DNA from: Qipengyuania seohaensis
Lineage (GTDB): Bacteria > Pseudomonadota > Alphaproteobacteria > Sphingomonadales > Sphingomonadaceae
Direction: 5' to 3'
NCBI RefSeq assembly: GCF_002795865.1
Contig: NZ_CP024920.1
Coordinates: 2,515,001-2,579,000, forward strand
Length of the DNA: 64,000 bases
Shown: positions 24,952-34,179 of the stretch, in pieces
Numbering within the stretch: the stretch's first letter is position 1
Layout of the letters: each line of letters starts with the position of its first letter
Position numbers and translations under genes: made by a program
The notes under the pieces: model-generated
What the model was told of the DNA's origin: nothing
Seen by the model: only the letters and a program-made list of their open reading frames with translations
Databases searched by the model: none

Positions 24952-26157
24952 ATGAAAAAGACCACTGGCACAGACCGCTCGATCACTTCCCACTGGCGTC
25001 CGGCCACCCAGGCTGTGCGCGGCGGCACCTGGCGAAGCGAACATGGCGAGACGAGCGAGGCGCTGTTCCTGACCTCCGGCTACACCTACGACAATGCGCA
25101 GACCGTAGCCGATCGTTTCGCGGGCGAGGCGGAGGGGATGACCTATTCCCGCCTGCAGAACCCGACCGTTGCAATGCTGGAAGAACGCATCGCCTTGATG
25201 GAGGGGGCCGAGGCTTGCCGCGCCCAGGCAAGCGGGATGGCCGCCATGACGACTGCACTGCTGTGCCAGGTTTCCGCCGGCGACCATGTCGTCGGTGCGC
25301 GTGCGGCGTTCGGTTCGTGCCGCTGGCTGCTCGACCACCTTCTCCCGCGCTTCGGGATCGAAACCACCGTGGTCGACAGTGCGGATGACGATGCGTGGGA
25401 GGCGGCAATTCGGCCGAATACGAAGGTATTCTTCTTCGAGACGCCAGCGAACCCCACGCTCGACGTGGTCGATCTTGCCCATGTCTGCGAGGTTGCCCGG
25501 GCGCATGGCATCACGACGGTCGTCGACAACGCCTTTGCCACGAGCGTGCTTCAACGACCGATGGACTTCGGCGCGGATGTGGTGGCTTACAGCGCGACGA
25601 AGCTGATGGATGGACAGGGCAGGGTGCTTGCAGGGGCTGTTTGCGGTTCGCAGGAGTGGATCGACGAAGTGCTGCTGCCATTCCAGCGCAACACCGGGCC
25701 CAATTGCGCACCGTTCAATGCCTGGGTCGTCCTGAAGGGGCTGGAGACGCTCAGTCTGCGGGCCCATCGGCAAAGCGAAAACGCCGTCGAGCTTGGCAAG
25801 TCCATCGAAGCGCGCGTGCCCAAGATGTTGCATCCCGGGCTGCCCAGTCACCCCCGCCACGAACTGGCGATGCGTCAGATGAGCGCGACCGGCCCGATTT
25901 TCGCATTCGATGTCGGTGACCGGACGACGGCGTTCGCCATCCTCGATGCCCTCCGACTGGTCGATATCTCCAACAATATCGGCGATGCCCGCAGCCTTAT
26001 GTGTCACCCGGCCAGTACGACCCACGCTGGCATGTCTCAGGACGCGCGCGACGAGATGGGCGTGACCGAAGGGTTGCTGCGCATCAATGTCGGCCTGGAA
26101 GACGTCGAGGATATCAAGGAAGATTTCGACCAGGCGCTGAAGGCTGCCGGGCTATGA
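24952..26157 (+). CDS. metZ: O-succinylhomoserine sulfhydrylase
   Basis: MetZ makes homocysteine directly from O-succinylhomoserine and sulfide. The 401-residue PLP enzyme of the Cys/Met metabolism family has YSRLQNPTVAMLEERIA, ETPANPTLDVVDL, and the PLP lysine K217 in SATKLMDGQGRVLAGAV. The MDGQGR context is typical of MetZ rather than MetB or MetC. ATG 24952 (MKKTTGTDRSITSHWRPAT) is chosen over 24871, which lies inside tetR. The stop overlaps the next gene (ATGA). Confidence 0.93.
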   Translation: MKKTTGTDRSITSHWRPATQAVRGGTWRSEHGETSEALFLTSGYTYDNAQTVADRFAGEAEGMTYSRLQNPTVAMLEERIALMEGAEACRAQASGMAAMTTALLCQVSAGDHVVGARAAFGSCRWLLDHLLPRFGIETTVVDSADDDAWEAAIRPNTKVFFFETPANPTLDVVDLAHVCEVARAHGITTVVDNAFATSVLQRPMDFGADVVAYSATKLMDGQGRVLAGAVCGSQEWIDEVLLPFQRNTGPNCAPFNAWVVLKGLETLSLRAHRQSENAVELGKSIEARVPKMLHPGLPSHPRHELAMRQMSATGPIFAFDVGDRTTAFAILDALRLVDISNNIGDARSLMCHPASTTHAGMSQDARDEMGVTEGLLRINVGLEDVEDIKEDFDQALKAAGL

Positions 26158-26765
26158 GCAAGACCGTAGAATTCATCCTCGATCTGGGGGCGCCGAATGG
26201 ATACCTCGCCTGGTATCCACTGAAGGAGCTCGTCTCCCGAACCGGCGCTACCCTGCAAGTCACCCCGGTTTTCCTCGGCGGGATGCACAAGCTGACGGGG
26301 AATTCACCGCCGATGATGCGCGATGCGAATGTGAAGGGGAAAGTCCCTTACGCAGCGCTCGAATTTCAGCGCTTTATCGACCGGCATGGGCTGACGGGCT
26401 TTCGGATGCACCCCGACCTGCCGTTCAACACCATCCTGCTTCAGCGTATATTGGTGGCGGCCTCGAACCAGGAGGAGATGCAGGGACTGGTCGACCTGTT
26501 CCAGCCGGCTGTTTGGGAACGGAACATCGATTGCAGCGACGTAGAGGTAGTGGGCAGCGTGCTGGAAGAGGGCGGCTTCGATGCCGGCCGTTTCCTGCAG
26601 GCGGCGCAGGACCCAGAAGTAAAGCGGCAGCTGGTGGACAATACCCAGTCCGCGGTGGATCGCGGCGCGTTCGGCATACCGACCTTCTTCATCGGGGATG
26701 AAATGTGGTTCGGCAAGGAACGCCTCGAGCAGATCGAGGAATATCTGAAGGGCGGGAAACCCTGA
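26154..26765 (+). CDS. DsbA-family 2-hydroxychromene-2-carboxylate isomerase-like protein
   Basis: This 203-residue protein has the DsbA/kappa-GST fold opening (VEFILDLGAPNGYLAWYPL), a helical middle, and the cis-proline region GAFGIPTFFIGDEMWFGKERL. There is no CxxC, so it is not a thiol oxidoreductase; the family includes glutathione-dependent isomerases of aromatic degradation. The substrate here is unknown. ATG 26154 overlaps the metZ stop, so the two are translationally coupled. Confidence 0.87.
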   Translation: MSKTVEFILDLGAPNGYLAWYPLKELVSRTGATLQVTPVFLGGMHKLTGNSPPMMRDANVKGKVPYAALEFQRFIDRHGLTGFRMHPDLPFNTILLQRILVAASNQEEMQGLVDLFQPAVWERNIDCSDVEVVGSVLEEGGFDAGRFLQAAQDPEVKRQLVDNTQSAVDRGAFGIPTFFIGDEMWFGKERLEQIEEYLKGGKP

Positions 26766-26769
26766 CCGG

Positions 26770-27171
26770 TCAGGTCGGAAGGTAGATCGACTTCGTCTGC
26801 GTCAGCGTGATCGGTGGCAGCGGGGCGAAAGGTATGATCGGCTGGATAACGATCGACATGGTCATCGTGCCGGTTTCCGTATTGTTCGCAGTGCCACGAT
26901 TGAACGTGAGCGTCTGAACGGCATTCGGGGCCACCCCGACGAGCGACTGGCGCGTTACTGAGATCACGTCCGCATCGCTCGCAGTGCGTTCCACCTTGGC
27001 ATAGCGAAGGCCTTCACCCATCGCATTGCGCATCGAACCGTTGGCGTTGAAGACAAGGCCGAAGTTGAGGATGCCGATCATAAGGGCGATCAGCACCGGC
27101 AATGCGATGGCGAACTCCACCCCGAAAGAGCCGGCGTCATCGCGGCGAAGGTGCTGGGCGAGAGTCTTCAT
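26770..27171 (-). CDS. TadE-like pseudopilin
   Basis: This 133-residue protein begins with a short basic leader (MKTLAQHLRRDDAGSFGVEF) followed by one hydrophobic helix (about 21-45, FAIALPVLIALMIGILNFG). This is the TadE pattern, with the E of GVEFAI at the usual prepilin position. The rest is a small beta-rich periplasmic domain. It is the last of three Tad-type genes on the minus strand and overlaps the preceding one in ATGA. Role in the Flp/Tad pilus is inferred. Confidence 0.82.
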   Translation of the reverse strand: MKTLAQHLRRDDAGSFGVEFAIALPVLIALMIGILNFGLVFNANGSMRNAMGEGLRYAKVERTASDADVISVTRQSLVGVAPNAVQTLTFNRGTANNTETGTMTMSIVIQPIIPFAPLPPITLTQTKSIYLPT

Positions 27172-27647
27172 TGGAGCCTCACGATGCTGTCACCGGTCAC
27201 CGTTGTGCCTTCGTAGGCAGCGACCTCGCCCGTGAACATCCCGGCCAGGCCGCGCCAGTTGAACCCGGTGGCGACCGGCTCGATAATTGAAACGCTGACG
27301 AAGCGCTTCGGTACTTCGCCTGCCGCGCAGGTATCGTTGAAACTGCTCATGACCGTGCCGTTGCATTCCAGAATGTAGGTCACGGTGACATCGCTCGCAG
27401 GCCGACCGCTGGCTGCCATGGCTTCGGCGACGAGGTAGCTGGTGTCGGTGCTCGTCGGGCGCTTGGCCAAGGCGAGATCGGTGGTGCGCTGCGCTGCCTG
27501 TTCCAGGTCGATGCGCGAGGCCACGATGATCGACAGGTCGGTCATGCCAAGGAACATGAGTGCGAGCAGCGGAGCGGTCAGGGCCAACTCGACGAAGCCG
27601 ACACCTGAAATGTCGTCGCGAAGCTTGCGGAAGAAATGGAACAGCAT
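27168..27647 (-). CDS. TadE/TadF-like pseudopilin
   Basis: This 159-residue protein has a basic N-terminus (FFRKLRDDISGVGFVELAL) and a hydrophobic helix (about 20-45) in the TadE pattern, with the invariant glutamate in FVELALTAP. The periplasmic part contains two cysteines (ECNGTV and TCAAGE) that may form a disulfide. It lies between the TadG-like gene (three bases upstream) and the other TadE-like gene (overlapping). Confidence 0.82.
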   Translation of the reverse strand: MLFHFFRKLRDDISGVGFVELALTAPLLALMFLGMTDLSIIVASRIDLEQAAQRTTDLALAKRPTSTDTSYLVAEAMAASGRPASDVTVTYILECNGTVMSSFNDTCAAGEVPKRFVSVSIIEPVATGFNWRGLAGMFTGEVAAYEGTTVTGDSIVRLQ

Positions 27648-27650
27648 GGC

Positions 27651-28916
27651 TTACTCCACTACCCGGATGGTGAATGCAGGGGTGTTCATGGCGGTGAGAT
27701 CGGGATCGCAATTGTTGTCGATATTGTTCGCGCCGCCGAAGTTGATCCGATTTGTCACGATCAGCAGGCACTGGGCCGTCTGCGCGGAATCCCCGTTGTA
27801 GGTGAGGTCGCTGGTGGGGAAATAGATCGCCCCGTGAAGGTTGATGTTCGACCCGCCGTTGATCGTGTTGCTGAGGTCGGAAGAAATTCGGTCCTGGTAG
27901 AACAGGATGCCGCCCCACAGCGGATCCTCGGACATCGTCTGGGCCTTGAGGTCGATATCGGCACTACCGTTGATCGACAGGGTCGCGACCGTGTTTGCGC
28001 TGTTGCCGGTCAGAACGAAGGTGACGCCGCCCGTGGTGCCCGGCGCCATGCGCAGCTGCGCACCAGAGTTGATGGTGAAGGTCCCACCGTGGATCACGTA
28101 GACACCGGGGTTAAAATAAGCCGTACCCTGGATGCGCAGGCCGTTGTTGTAACGGCATGGATTCAGCGTTGTCGTATCGCTCGGGCGGACGCGGAAATTG
28201 TTTTGCGGACAGTCGTTGTGCCACGTGAGGTTGCGGTCGGCGAGCGGATCTTCCACCGGCAGGCCATAGGAGACCAGCGCCGTGTCCGAAGGTATGTTGC
28301 TGCTGCCGTAGTCGATACCGCCGACACTGAGCACGAGATTGGTGTCCAAGTAACTCGAACCGCCAAGGTCGACCGAAACGCCTCCTGGAGAGTTCGAAGA
28401 AACCGGGCAGCCGAGGTTGACCTGTGCATTACCGAACACCTCGATCCCGGTGCCGTCCGTTGCAAGGGCACGAACGCAAGGATTGCCCGTCGCCACCGCT
28501 GTTGCGACCGCGCGGGTCCGGATGGTCGGCGGGGTGTCGAGGAAGATGGATGAGAACGCCAGAACCTGGCTGGTCGTGGCTACGACTTCGATAGCGCCGT
28601 TGTCACCCGTCCATGCGCCGGAGGTGGGCGGGGTAGATACCAGTTCGATCGTATGCGCTGTGTTGGCGGTACGCCCGACTTCGCTCGTTACAGCGGAATT
28701 GTGATCCCGGCCGAACGACATGGCGAGCGCGCCGGCGACCGCGCCTGTGTCGACCGCCTGCTGCATCTGGCGCTTCCATAGATACCACTGGACGGTGTCG
28801 ACGCTGATCCCGGCCGCGCCGATGAGGGCCGTGGTTCCGGCTCCTGCCATGAGCAGGATATTGCCCGAGACGTCTTTTCTCAGGCGCTTCAGAAATGTCC
28901 CGATACGGCTACGCAT
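27651..28916 (-). CDS. TadG-like pilus-assembly protein
   Basis: This 421-residue protein starts with a Tad_G N-terminal segment: basic residues, then DVSGNILLMAGAGTTALIGA and ISVDTVQWYLWKRQMQQAVD, followed by a long periplasmic part. The C-terminal half is rich in Asn, Ser, Thr and Gly and looks like a repetitive beta-helix domain. GGGGG lies 12 bases before the start. It leads a three-gene operon of Tad-type pseudopilins; no tadA, tadB, tadC or cpaB-F gene is in the window. Confidence 0.85.
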   Translation of the reverse strand: MRSRIGTFLKRLRKDVSGNILLMAGAGTTALIGAAGISVDTVQWYLWKRQMQQAVDTGAVAGALAMSFGRDHNSAVTSEVGRTANTAHTIELVSTPPTSGAWTGDNGAIEVVATTSQVLAFSSIFLDTPPTIRTRAVATAVATGNPCVRALATDGTGIEVFGNAQVNLGCPVSSNSPGGVSVDLGGSSYLDTNLVLSVGGIDYGSSNIPSDTALVSYGLPVEDPLADRNLTWHNDCPQNNFRVRPSDTTTLNPCRYNNGLRIQGTAYFNPGVYVIHGGTFTINSGAQLRMAPGTTGGVTFVLTGNSANTVATLSINGSADIDLKAQTMSEDPLWGGILFYQDRISSDLSNTINGGSNINLHGAIYFPTSDLTYNGDSAQTAQCLLIVTNRINFGGANNIDNNCDPDLTAMNTPAFTIRVVE

Positions 28917-29120
28917 CCCTGTTTCCCCCGGTGGTCGAATTCGTCAGCCTCCCTGATAAAACAGACCTTGCTAAGAGTTTGTCGCGAACCGCGGTAAATC
29001 GATGTTAACCATAGGGTCTTCCGAAAACGACCCGGCAGTCGTCCGCGATAGTTTTTCAGCCGTGGAGACCTTCCGGATCAAAAAATGGCGGATAAATGCC
29101 GTTTTGACGCCTTCCAAACC

Positions 29121-29148
29121 TTGTCCATCGCGCCACAATTCCTAGATT
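29121..29148 (+). promoter_or_regulatory. Putative promoter giving a leaderless apaG mRNA
   Basis: TTGTCC (29121-29126) and TAGATT (29143-29148) form a -35/-10 pair with a 16-base spacer. The expected start of transcription is at about 29155, the first base of the GTG codon of apaG, so the message may have no leader. The gap 28917-29154 before it is AT-rich, and no other feature is obvious in it. Confidence 0.35.
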
Positions 29149-29154
29149 GTCACT

Positions 29155-29556
29155 GTGATCAAGGAGCTATTTCAACACGCCGCCACGACCGACGGGATCA
29201 CCGTCAGGGTCGCCGTGAATTTCCTTCCGGAACAGTCCCAACCCGATGCGGACAAATGGTTCTGGGTCTATCACATCCGGATCGAGAACGGATCGCACGA
29301 AACCGTCCAGCTGAAGACCCGTCACTGGCGGATTACCGATGCGCGCGGAATGGTCGCGCATGTCGATGGCGAAGGTGTCGTTGGCGAACAGCCCTCGCTC
29401 GCGCCGGGGGCAAGTCACGATTATGTTTCGGGATGCCCGCTGGAAACCGCTTTCGGGTCGATGGAAGGGTTCTACACTTTCCACCGCGAAGACGGCTCGC
29501 CATTCGAGGTTCGCATTCCCTTCTTCCCGCTCGCCGCGCCTGCGACAGCGAACTAG
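29155..29556 (+). CDS. apaG: ApaG domain protein
   Basis: ApaG is a small immunoglobulin-like beta protein linked to Co2+/Mg2+ resistance and diadenosine tetraphosphate levels; its activity is not established. The 133-residue protein has the family motifs VRVAVNFLPEQS, WVYHIRIEN, LKTRHWRITDARG, VVGEQPSLAPG and the C-terminal GSMEGFYTF. The start is GTG 29155, preceded by promoter-like elements rather than a Shine-Dalgarno sequence. It converges on ppx four bases away. Confidence 0.93.
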   Translation: MIKELFQHAATTDGITVRVAVNFLPEQSQPDADKWFWVYHIRIENGSHETVQLKTRHWRITDARGMVAHVDGEGVVGEQPSLAPGASHDYVSGCPLETAFGSMEGFYTFHREDGSPFEVRIPFFPLAAPATAN

Positions 29557-29559
29557 GGC

Positions 29560-31098
29560 CTACTCTTCTTCATCTTCTTCCTCGAGATCGTTCTCGAAGT
29601 GGAAATCGCCCGTCTTGATCTTGGGCTTGCGGTCCAGCCATTCGGCCAGGATTTCGAAGTCCTTGGTCAGCGGCCATGTGGCCAGCGCTGCGCGGCTGTT
29701 GTCGAGATAGAGTACGAGGGATTTCCTCTTCAGCCTTAGGCGGCTCGAGGCGAGCGCGGTGCGCGCTCCGGCACCGAGCCTGCGGGCCAGCCTGAACCCC
29801 AGACCCCAGGTAACGCCTTCGCGTAGGTCTTCGTCGCTTGCCAGAACCCGCAATTTTTCGGGAAGGGCTGTGCGGCCGAGGCTGCCGAACAATGCTGCAC
29901 AGATCATCGCCCGATCGCGCGCGTCGCAATCGATCCAGCGCTTGTCCAATGCCCATTCGGTGGCGTGGTTGACCCGCATATTCGGCTCCACACGCTGGAG
30001 CGCGAGGGCAAGTTGTGCAGCGGCAAGCCGGATCCGTTCGTTCCGTTTCCCCGCGCCATTGGCGAGGTCGACAGTCCATCCCACGATGCGGGTAGCGTCG
30101 ACGATCGGCGCATCGCGTGGCTCTGCGAAGGCGTGAACGCCCGCGAGCAAGGGGTCGAGCGAACGGGTAATGTCGGACAGCTGGCTGAACAGCAGACCTT
30201 CACGAATACCCCAGCTGGAAAAAACGAGCTGCTCCGGCTTCAATTCGGCCAGCAGCGGTTGGAGGAGTGCAGCAGCATCCGGAAGATAGTTTGCGCGCAT
30301 GTCCGAGATTCCGGAAATCTGCACCAATTCGTCGGGATCGGCATCGACGAGATCGGCAGCCAGTTTCCTTGCGTCTTCAACCGAGAGGCAAAATCCATGC
30401 GGATCGGTCAGCGGATAATCGCTGTCGCGCATGGCGTAGTGAGCCAGCGCACGCCAAGTGCCGCCGATCATGTATAGCGGCCCGCCGTGGTTCGACGCCC
30501 AGCCCACTTGCGAAAGCGCTTCATGCACCGTCGCGCCGAAGTCATCCGCGGCGGCGCGCTGTGCCGGCAGGCGCAGGGTTCCGAAGGGCAGGCTGACAGC
30601 GTCCTTGCACTCGCCATCACCGATCGACACCAGTTCGAGACTTCCACCGCCAAGGTCCGCGACCATGCCGTGAGTGCCGGGAAAGGCCCCAATCGCGCCG
30701 AACGCCGATGCGCAGGCCTCTTCTTCGCCGGTCAGGAGGCGAGGCGACAGGCCAAGCGCTTCGACGCGCGACAGGAATTCCGCGCCGTTTTTCGCATCGC
30801 GTGCGGCAGCGGTGGCTACGGTTTGGACATTGTCGATGCCGCGGTCCCGGATGATGAGCGCGTAGCGTTCGAGAGCGGCCAGCGCCTCGTCCATGGCTTC
30901 GTCGGGAATGCGGCCCGTTTCCGATAGATCGCGACCCAGCCGTGCAGCGACCTTTTCGTTCCAAACTGTCTCCGGGGCACGTGCGGTGCCTTCGTAAAGG
31001 ACGAGGCGTACGGTGTTCGACCCGATATCGATCACGGCGCGGGGCGGATGGAGGAGGCGCCGCTGCCACTTGGCGCCGCTTGTCTTCACTGAAGTCAT
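29560..31098 (-). CDS. ppx: Exopolyphosphatase, Ppx/GppA family
   Basis: This 512-residue enzyme degrades polyphosphate (or pppGpp). The actin-like ATPase fold is shown by AVIDIGSNTVRLVLYEG, the catalytic glutamate in TGEEEACASAFGA, and VADLGGGSLELVS. The C-terminal half is helical with HD-like features, and the protein ends in an acidic run of Glu and Asp. It overlaps the stop of ppk by four bases, so synthesis and degradation of polyphosphate are encoded in one operon. Confidence 0.93.
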   Translation of the reverse strand: MTSVKTSGAKWQRRLLHPPRAVIDIGSNTVRLVLYEGTARAPETVWNEKVAARLGRDLSETGRIPDEAMDEALAALERYALIIRDRGIDNVQTVATAAARDAKNGAEFLSRVEALGLSPRLLTGEEEACASAFGAIGAFPGTHGMVADLGGGSLELVSIGDGECKDAVSLPFGTLRLPAQRAAADDFGATVHEALSQVGWASNHGGPLYMIGGTWRALAHYAMRDSDYPLTDPHGFCLSVEDARKLAADLVDADPDELVQISGISDMRANYLPDAAALLQPLLAELKPEQLVFSSWGIREGLLFSQLSDITRSLDPLLAGVHAFAEPRDAPIVDATRIVGWTVDLANGAGKRNERIRLAAAQLALALQRVEPNMRVNHATEWALDKRWIDCDARDRAMICAALFGSLGRTALPEKLRVLASDEDLREGVTWGLGFRLARRLGAGARTALASSRLRLKRKSLVLYLDNSRAALATWPLTKDFEILAEWLDRKPKIKTGDFHFENDLEEEDEEE

Positions 31099-33281
31099 TT
31101 GCGCGCTCCGGTAAGGGTCAATCGGGGAACCTCATGGCTTTGCAGAGCCGATCCACGACCTGACAGCGAAGGGTTAGACATGAAGTATTCGTGGCAGTTG
31201 AACCCGTCCTCGCCCTTGCGCATCCGCTCATACTGGCCATTGGAATCGAGGCTCCAGCCCTGCTCGGTGTCGAGGATGTTGGCGAGCATCACCTGGCCGA
31301 GAAGCTGGTCGTGCACCGTCTTGTTGGTGACCGGTACCAGGACTTCCACGCGGCGATCGAGATTGCGGCTCATTGCATCGGCGCTTGTCAGGTACACCTT
31401 CGCCTGGCGGCTTGGCAGTTCCTTGCCGTTTGCGAAGGCCCACAGGCGACCATGTTCCAGGAAGCGCCCGATAATCGATTTCACACTGATGTTCTCGCTC
31501 ATGCCCGGAATGCCCGGGCGTAGCGAGCAGATCCCGCGCACGACCATGCGGATTTCCACGCCAGCCTGGCTCGCTTCGTAGAGCTTGTCGATCAGTTCGC
31601 GATTGGTGATCGAATTCATCTTCACCCAGATGCCGGAAGGCTTGCCCGCCCTGGCGTTGGCGATTTCGACGTCGATCAGATCATACAGCTTCTGGCGCAT
31701 CCCGATGGGGGAAACGGCGATCTTCTCCAGGCGGTCGGGCTCGATGTATCCGGTGATGAAATTGAACATCTTGGCGGCATCGCGGCCCAGGGCAGCGTCA
31801 GCGGTGAAGTAGCTCAAATCGGTGTAGATGCGCGCATTGACCGGGTGGTAGTTACCGGTTCCGAAATGGCAGTAGGTGCGGTAGCCGTCCTCTTCGCGGC
31901 GGACGACAAGGCTGACCTTGGCGTGGGTCTTCCATTCGGTGAAGCCGTAGATGACCTGGACGCCGGCACGCTCCAGCTCGTTGGCCCAGCGCAGGTTACG
32001 CTCTTCGTCAAAACGCGCCTTTAATTCGACCACCGCAGTCACCGCCTTGCCGTTCTGCGCAGCCTCGACGAGGGCGGCGATCACGGGCGACTGGTCGCCA
32101 GCGCGGTAAAGCGTCTGCTTGATCGAGACGACGCTTGGATCGACCGCGGCCTGGTGCAGGAAATCGACCACCACTTCGAAGCTTTCATAGGGGTGGTGGA
32201 TGACGATGTCCTTTTCCCGGATTGCGGAGAAGCAATCGCCATCATGGGCCAGAACGCGTTCGGGATAGCGCGGGGAGAAGGGTGTGAACTTGAGGTCGGG
32301 GCGCGGCTCGTTGCAGATCGACGACAGGTCGTGAAGCCCCAGCATGCCTCCGGTTTTCACGATCATCGCGGCATCGACATCGAAGTGCTCACGCAAGAGC
32401 GCTTCGGCGGAAGCGTCGCACTCGTCGTCGAGTTCCAGCATGACTGCGCGGCCACGGCGTCGCCGCTGGATGGCGGTGCGGAAATAGCGAACGAGGTCTT
32501 CCGCCTCGTCCTCGACCTCGATATCGCTGTCGCGAAGAACGCGGAAAACGCCGTCGCCGAGGATTTTGAAACCCGGGAAAAGCTGGTCCGCGAACTGGGT
32601 CACCAATTGCTCGATCGCGACGTAGATCGCCAGTTCACCCGGAACGCGGACGAACCGCGGAACGCCCGACGGGATCAGCACCATTTCGACCAGCTCGCCC
32701 TTGCGCTTGCCGCGCTTGAGGCGGAACAGCACGCCCATCCCGCCGCTCGCCACAAAGGGGAAGGGGTGTGACGGGTCGATCGCCTGCGGGGTGATCAGCG
32801 GCAGGATGTCGGTAGTGAAATAATCCTTGAGGTAAGTTTGCGCCTTGCGGTCCAACTGGTTGACCGTCGCGATCAAGATGCCTTCGCTAGCCAGCAGGTC
32901 CCGCAGGACTTCAAGGCTTTCCTGCTGGCGATCTTCCAGCCCCAGGACCTGTTCGCGGATCGCATCGAGCTGTTGCCGTGGACTGAGACCGTCGATCCCC
33001 GTGGTTTCGATACCGCGCTGGACCTGACCTTCGAGGCCGGCGATCCTGACCGTCGTGAATTCGTCCAGATTGCTGCTGGAAATCGACAGGAAACGCAGGC
33101 GTTCGAGGAGGGGATATCGCTCGTTCTCGCTTTCCGCGAGGACTCGACGGTTGAAGCTGAGCCAGGACAGTTCGCGATTGGTGTAGCGCTCCTCCGCCGC
33201 TTGCGGCGCAACGGGCGCATCCACGCCTGCATCGTTCGTTTCGGCGTCATCGCCGGAACCGGGAGCATTGCCTAAGGTCAC
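31095..33281 (-). CDS. ppk1: Polyphosphate kinase 1
   Basis: Ppk1 polymerises the gamma phosphate of ATP into polyphosphate. The 728-residue protein has the usual four regions: an N-terminal segment (YTNRELSWLSFNRRVL), the head domain, and two phospholipase-D-like halves. The autophosphorylated histidine is in KTHAKVSLVVRRE, with CHFGTGNYHPVNARIYTDL and NREL following. It leads the ppk1-ppx operon; the 100 bases upstream hold no Pho-box that I can recognise. Confidence 0.95.
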   Translation of the reverse strand: MTLGNAPGSGDDAETNDAGVDAPVAPQAAEERYTNRELSWLSFNRRVLAESENERYPLLERLRFLSISSSNLDEFTTVRIAGLEGQVQRGIETTGIDGLSPRQQLDAIREQVLGLEDRQQESLEVLRDLLASEGILIATVNQLDRKAQTYLKDYFTTDILPLITPQAIDPSHPFPFVASGGMGVLFRLKRGKRKGELVEMVLIPSGVPRFVRVPGELAIYVAIEQLVTQFADQLFPGFKILGDGVFRVLRDSDIEVEDEAEDLVRYFRTAIQRRRRGRAVMLELDDECDASAEALLREHFDVDAAMIVKTGGMLGLHDLSSICNEPRPDLKFTPFSPRYPERVLAHDGDCFSAIREKDIVIHHPYESFEVVVDFLHQAAVDPSVVSIKQTLYRAGDQSPVIAALVEAAQNGKAVTAVVELKARFDEERNLRWANELERAGVQVIYGFTEWKTHAKVSLVVRREEDGYRTYCHFGTGNYHPVNARIYTDLSYFTADAALGRDAAKMFNFITGYIEPDRLEKIAVSPIGMRQKLYDLIDVEIANARAGKPSGIWVKMNSITNRELIDKLYEASQAGVEIRMVVRGICSLRPGIPGMSENISVKSIIGRFLEHGRLWAFANGKELPSRQAKVYLTSADAMSRNLDRRVEVLVPVTNKTVHDQLLGQVMLANILDTEQGWSLDSNGQYERMRKGEDGFNCHEYFMSNPSLSGRGSALQSHEVPRLTLTGARK

Positions 33282-33381
33282 GAATATTCCTTCGATAGCT
33301 GCCTTGCGAATGTAGGATGAAGGTGCGCTATTTGAAACCCGTCCTTGAAGTCACCGATTGTCGGGGACGGTCAGATCACCG

Positions 33382-34179
33382 TCACATTTCGGCATAGAGC
33401 GTCGCCAGATCGTCCCACAGACCGGGGCTCGATGCGCCGATGAGCCCCGTGCGACCATGTTCGTCCACCCGATAGGCCGACCCGTCCGGCCGGGCGACTT
33501 TGCCGCCGGCCTCCTCCAGCCATAGCGCACCCGCTGCATGATCCCATGCGAGCGTCCGTTCGAAGATCGAGACGTCGTTCTCGCCCAGAGCGAGGCGAGG
33601 GTATTGCTCGGCCGCGCAGTAGGGGATGTCGACGAGTTCGTAGTTCGGCTCGATATGGCGCTTCGTCGCTTCGCGGCGCGCATCGTCCATGTAGACGAGC
33701 GATATTGCTGCAACTGGCGGTGTGCGGCCCGACGGCCTCGCCGTGACCTTTTCGCCATTCACGAAAGCGCCTGTGCCGCGGTGGGCAGCGCAGAAGCGAC
33801 CGGTCAGGCAATCGTAAATCCATCCCGATTGGGTGAAGCCGCCGCTAGCCCGTGCGATAAGCATTCCGAAAGGGGCATGACCGGCAGCGAAATTGCGCGT
33901 CCCGTCCACCGGATCGACGATCCAGCAATCGTCGCTCAACCGGTCGAGCGTTGCCGGATCATCGTGCGCTGCCTCCTCTCCGACGAAGGCAAGGCCGGGT
34001 TCAAGGGCGTAGAGAGCTTCGCGAAGCCGCTTTTCGGCATCACGGTCGGCGATGGTCACCGGATCGTTGCCGCCCTTGTCCTCGACATCGCCGGAGGTCA
34101 GGTTGCGGAAGCGCGGCAGGATCGCCGCGTCGGTTACGCGCTCCATCAAAGACCTGATCTGGCGGTCTAGCGCATTCAA
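33382..34179 (-). CDS. hisN: Inositol-monophosphatase family, probable histidinol-phosphatase
   Basis: This 265-residue Mg2+-dependent phosphatase has the metal-binding motifs VTIADRDAEKRL, FVGEEAAHDD, the signature WIVDPVDGTRNFAAG, and WDHAAGALWLEEAGG. In alphaproteobacteria the HisN branch acts on histidinol phosphate, so that role is likely but not proven; 3'-phosphoadenosine phosphatase is an alternative. The start is TTG 34179, overlapping the argJ stop as TTGA; the frame opens at 34233, inside argJ. Confidence 0.85.
   Translation of the reverse strand: MNALDRQIRSLMERVTDAAILPRFRNLTSGDVEDKGGNDPVTIADRDAEKRLREALYALEPGLAFVGEEAAHDDPATLDRLSDDCWIVDPVDGTRNFAAGHAPFGMLIARASGGFTQSGWIYDCLTGRFCAAHRGTGAFVNGEKVTARPSGRTPPVAAISLVYMDDARREATKRHIEPNYELVDIPYCAAEQYPRLALGENDVSIFERTLAWDHAAGALWLEEAGGKVARPDGSAYRVDEHGRTGLIGASSPGLWDDLATLYAEM

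Noticed and set aside
28917..29154. AT-rich gap searched for a small RNA
   Set aside because: No hairpin with a T-tract or conserved fold is visible; promoter sequence for apaG explains the part next to the gene.
33366..33383. GACGGT-N6-ACCGTC hairpin at the hisN end as a terminator
   Set aside because: Six pairs only, overlapping the stop codon and with no T-tract; too weak to call.
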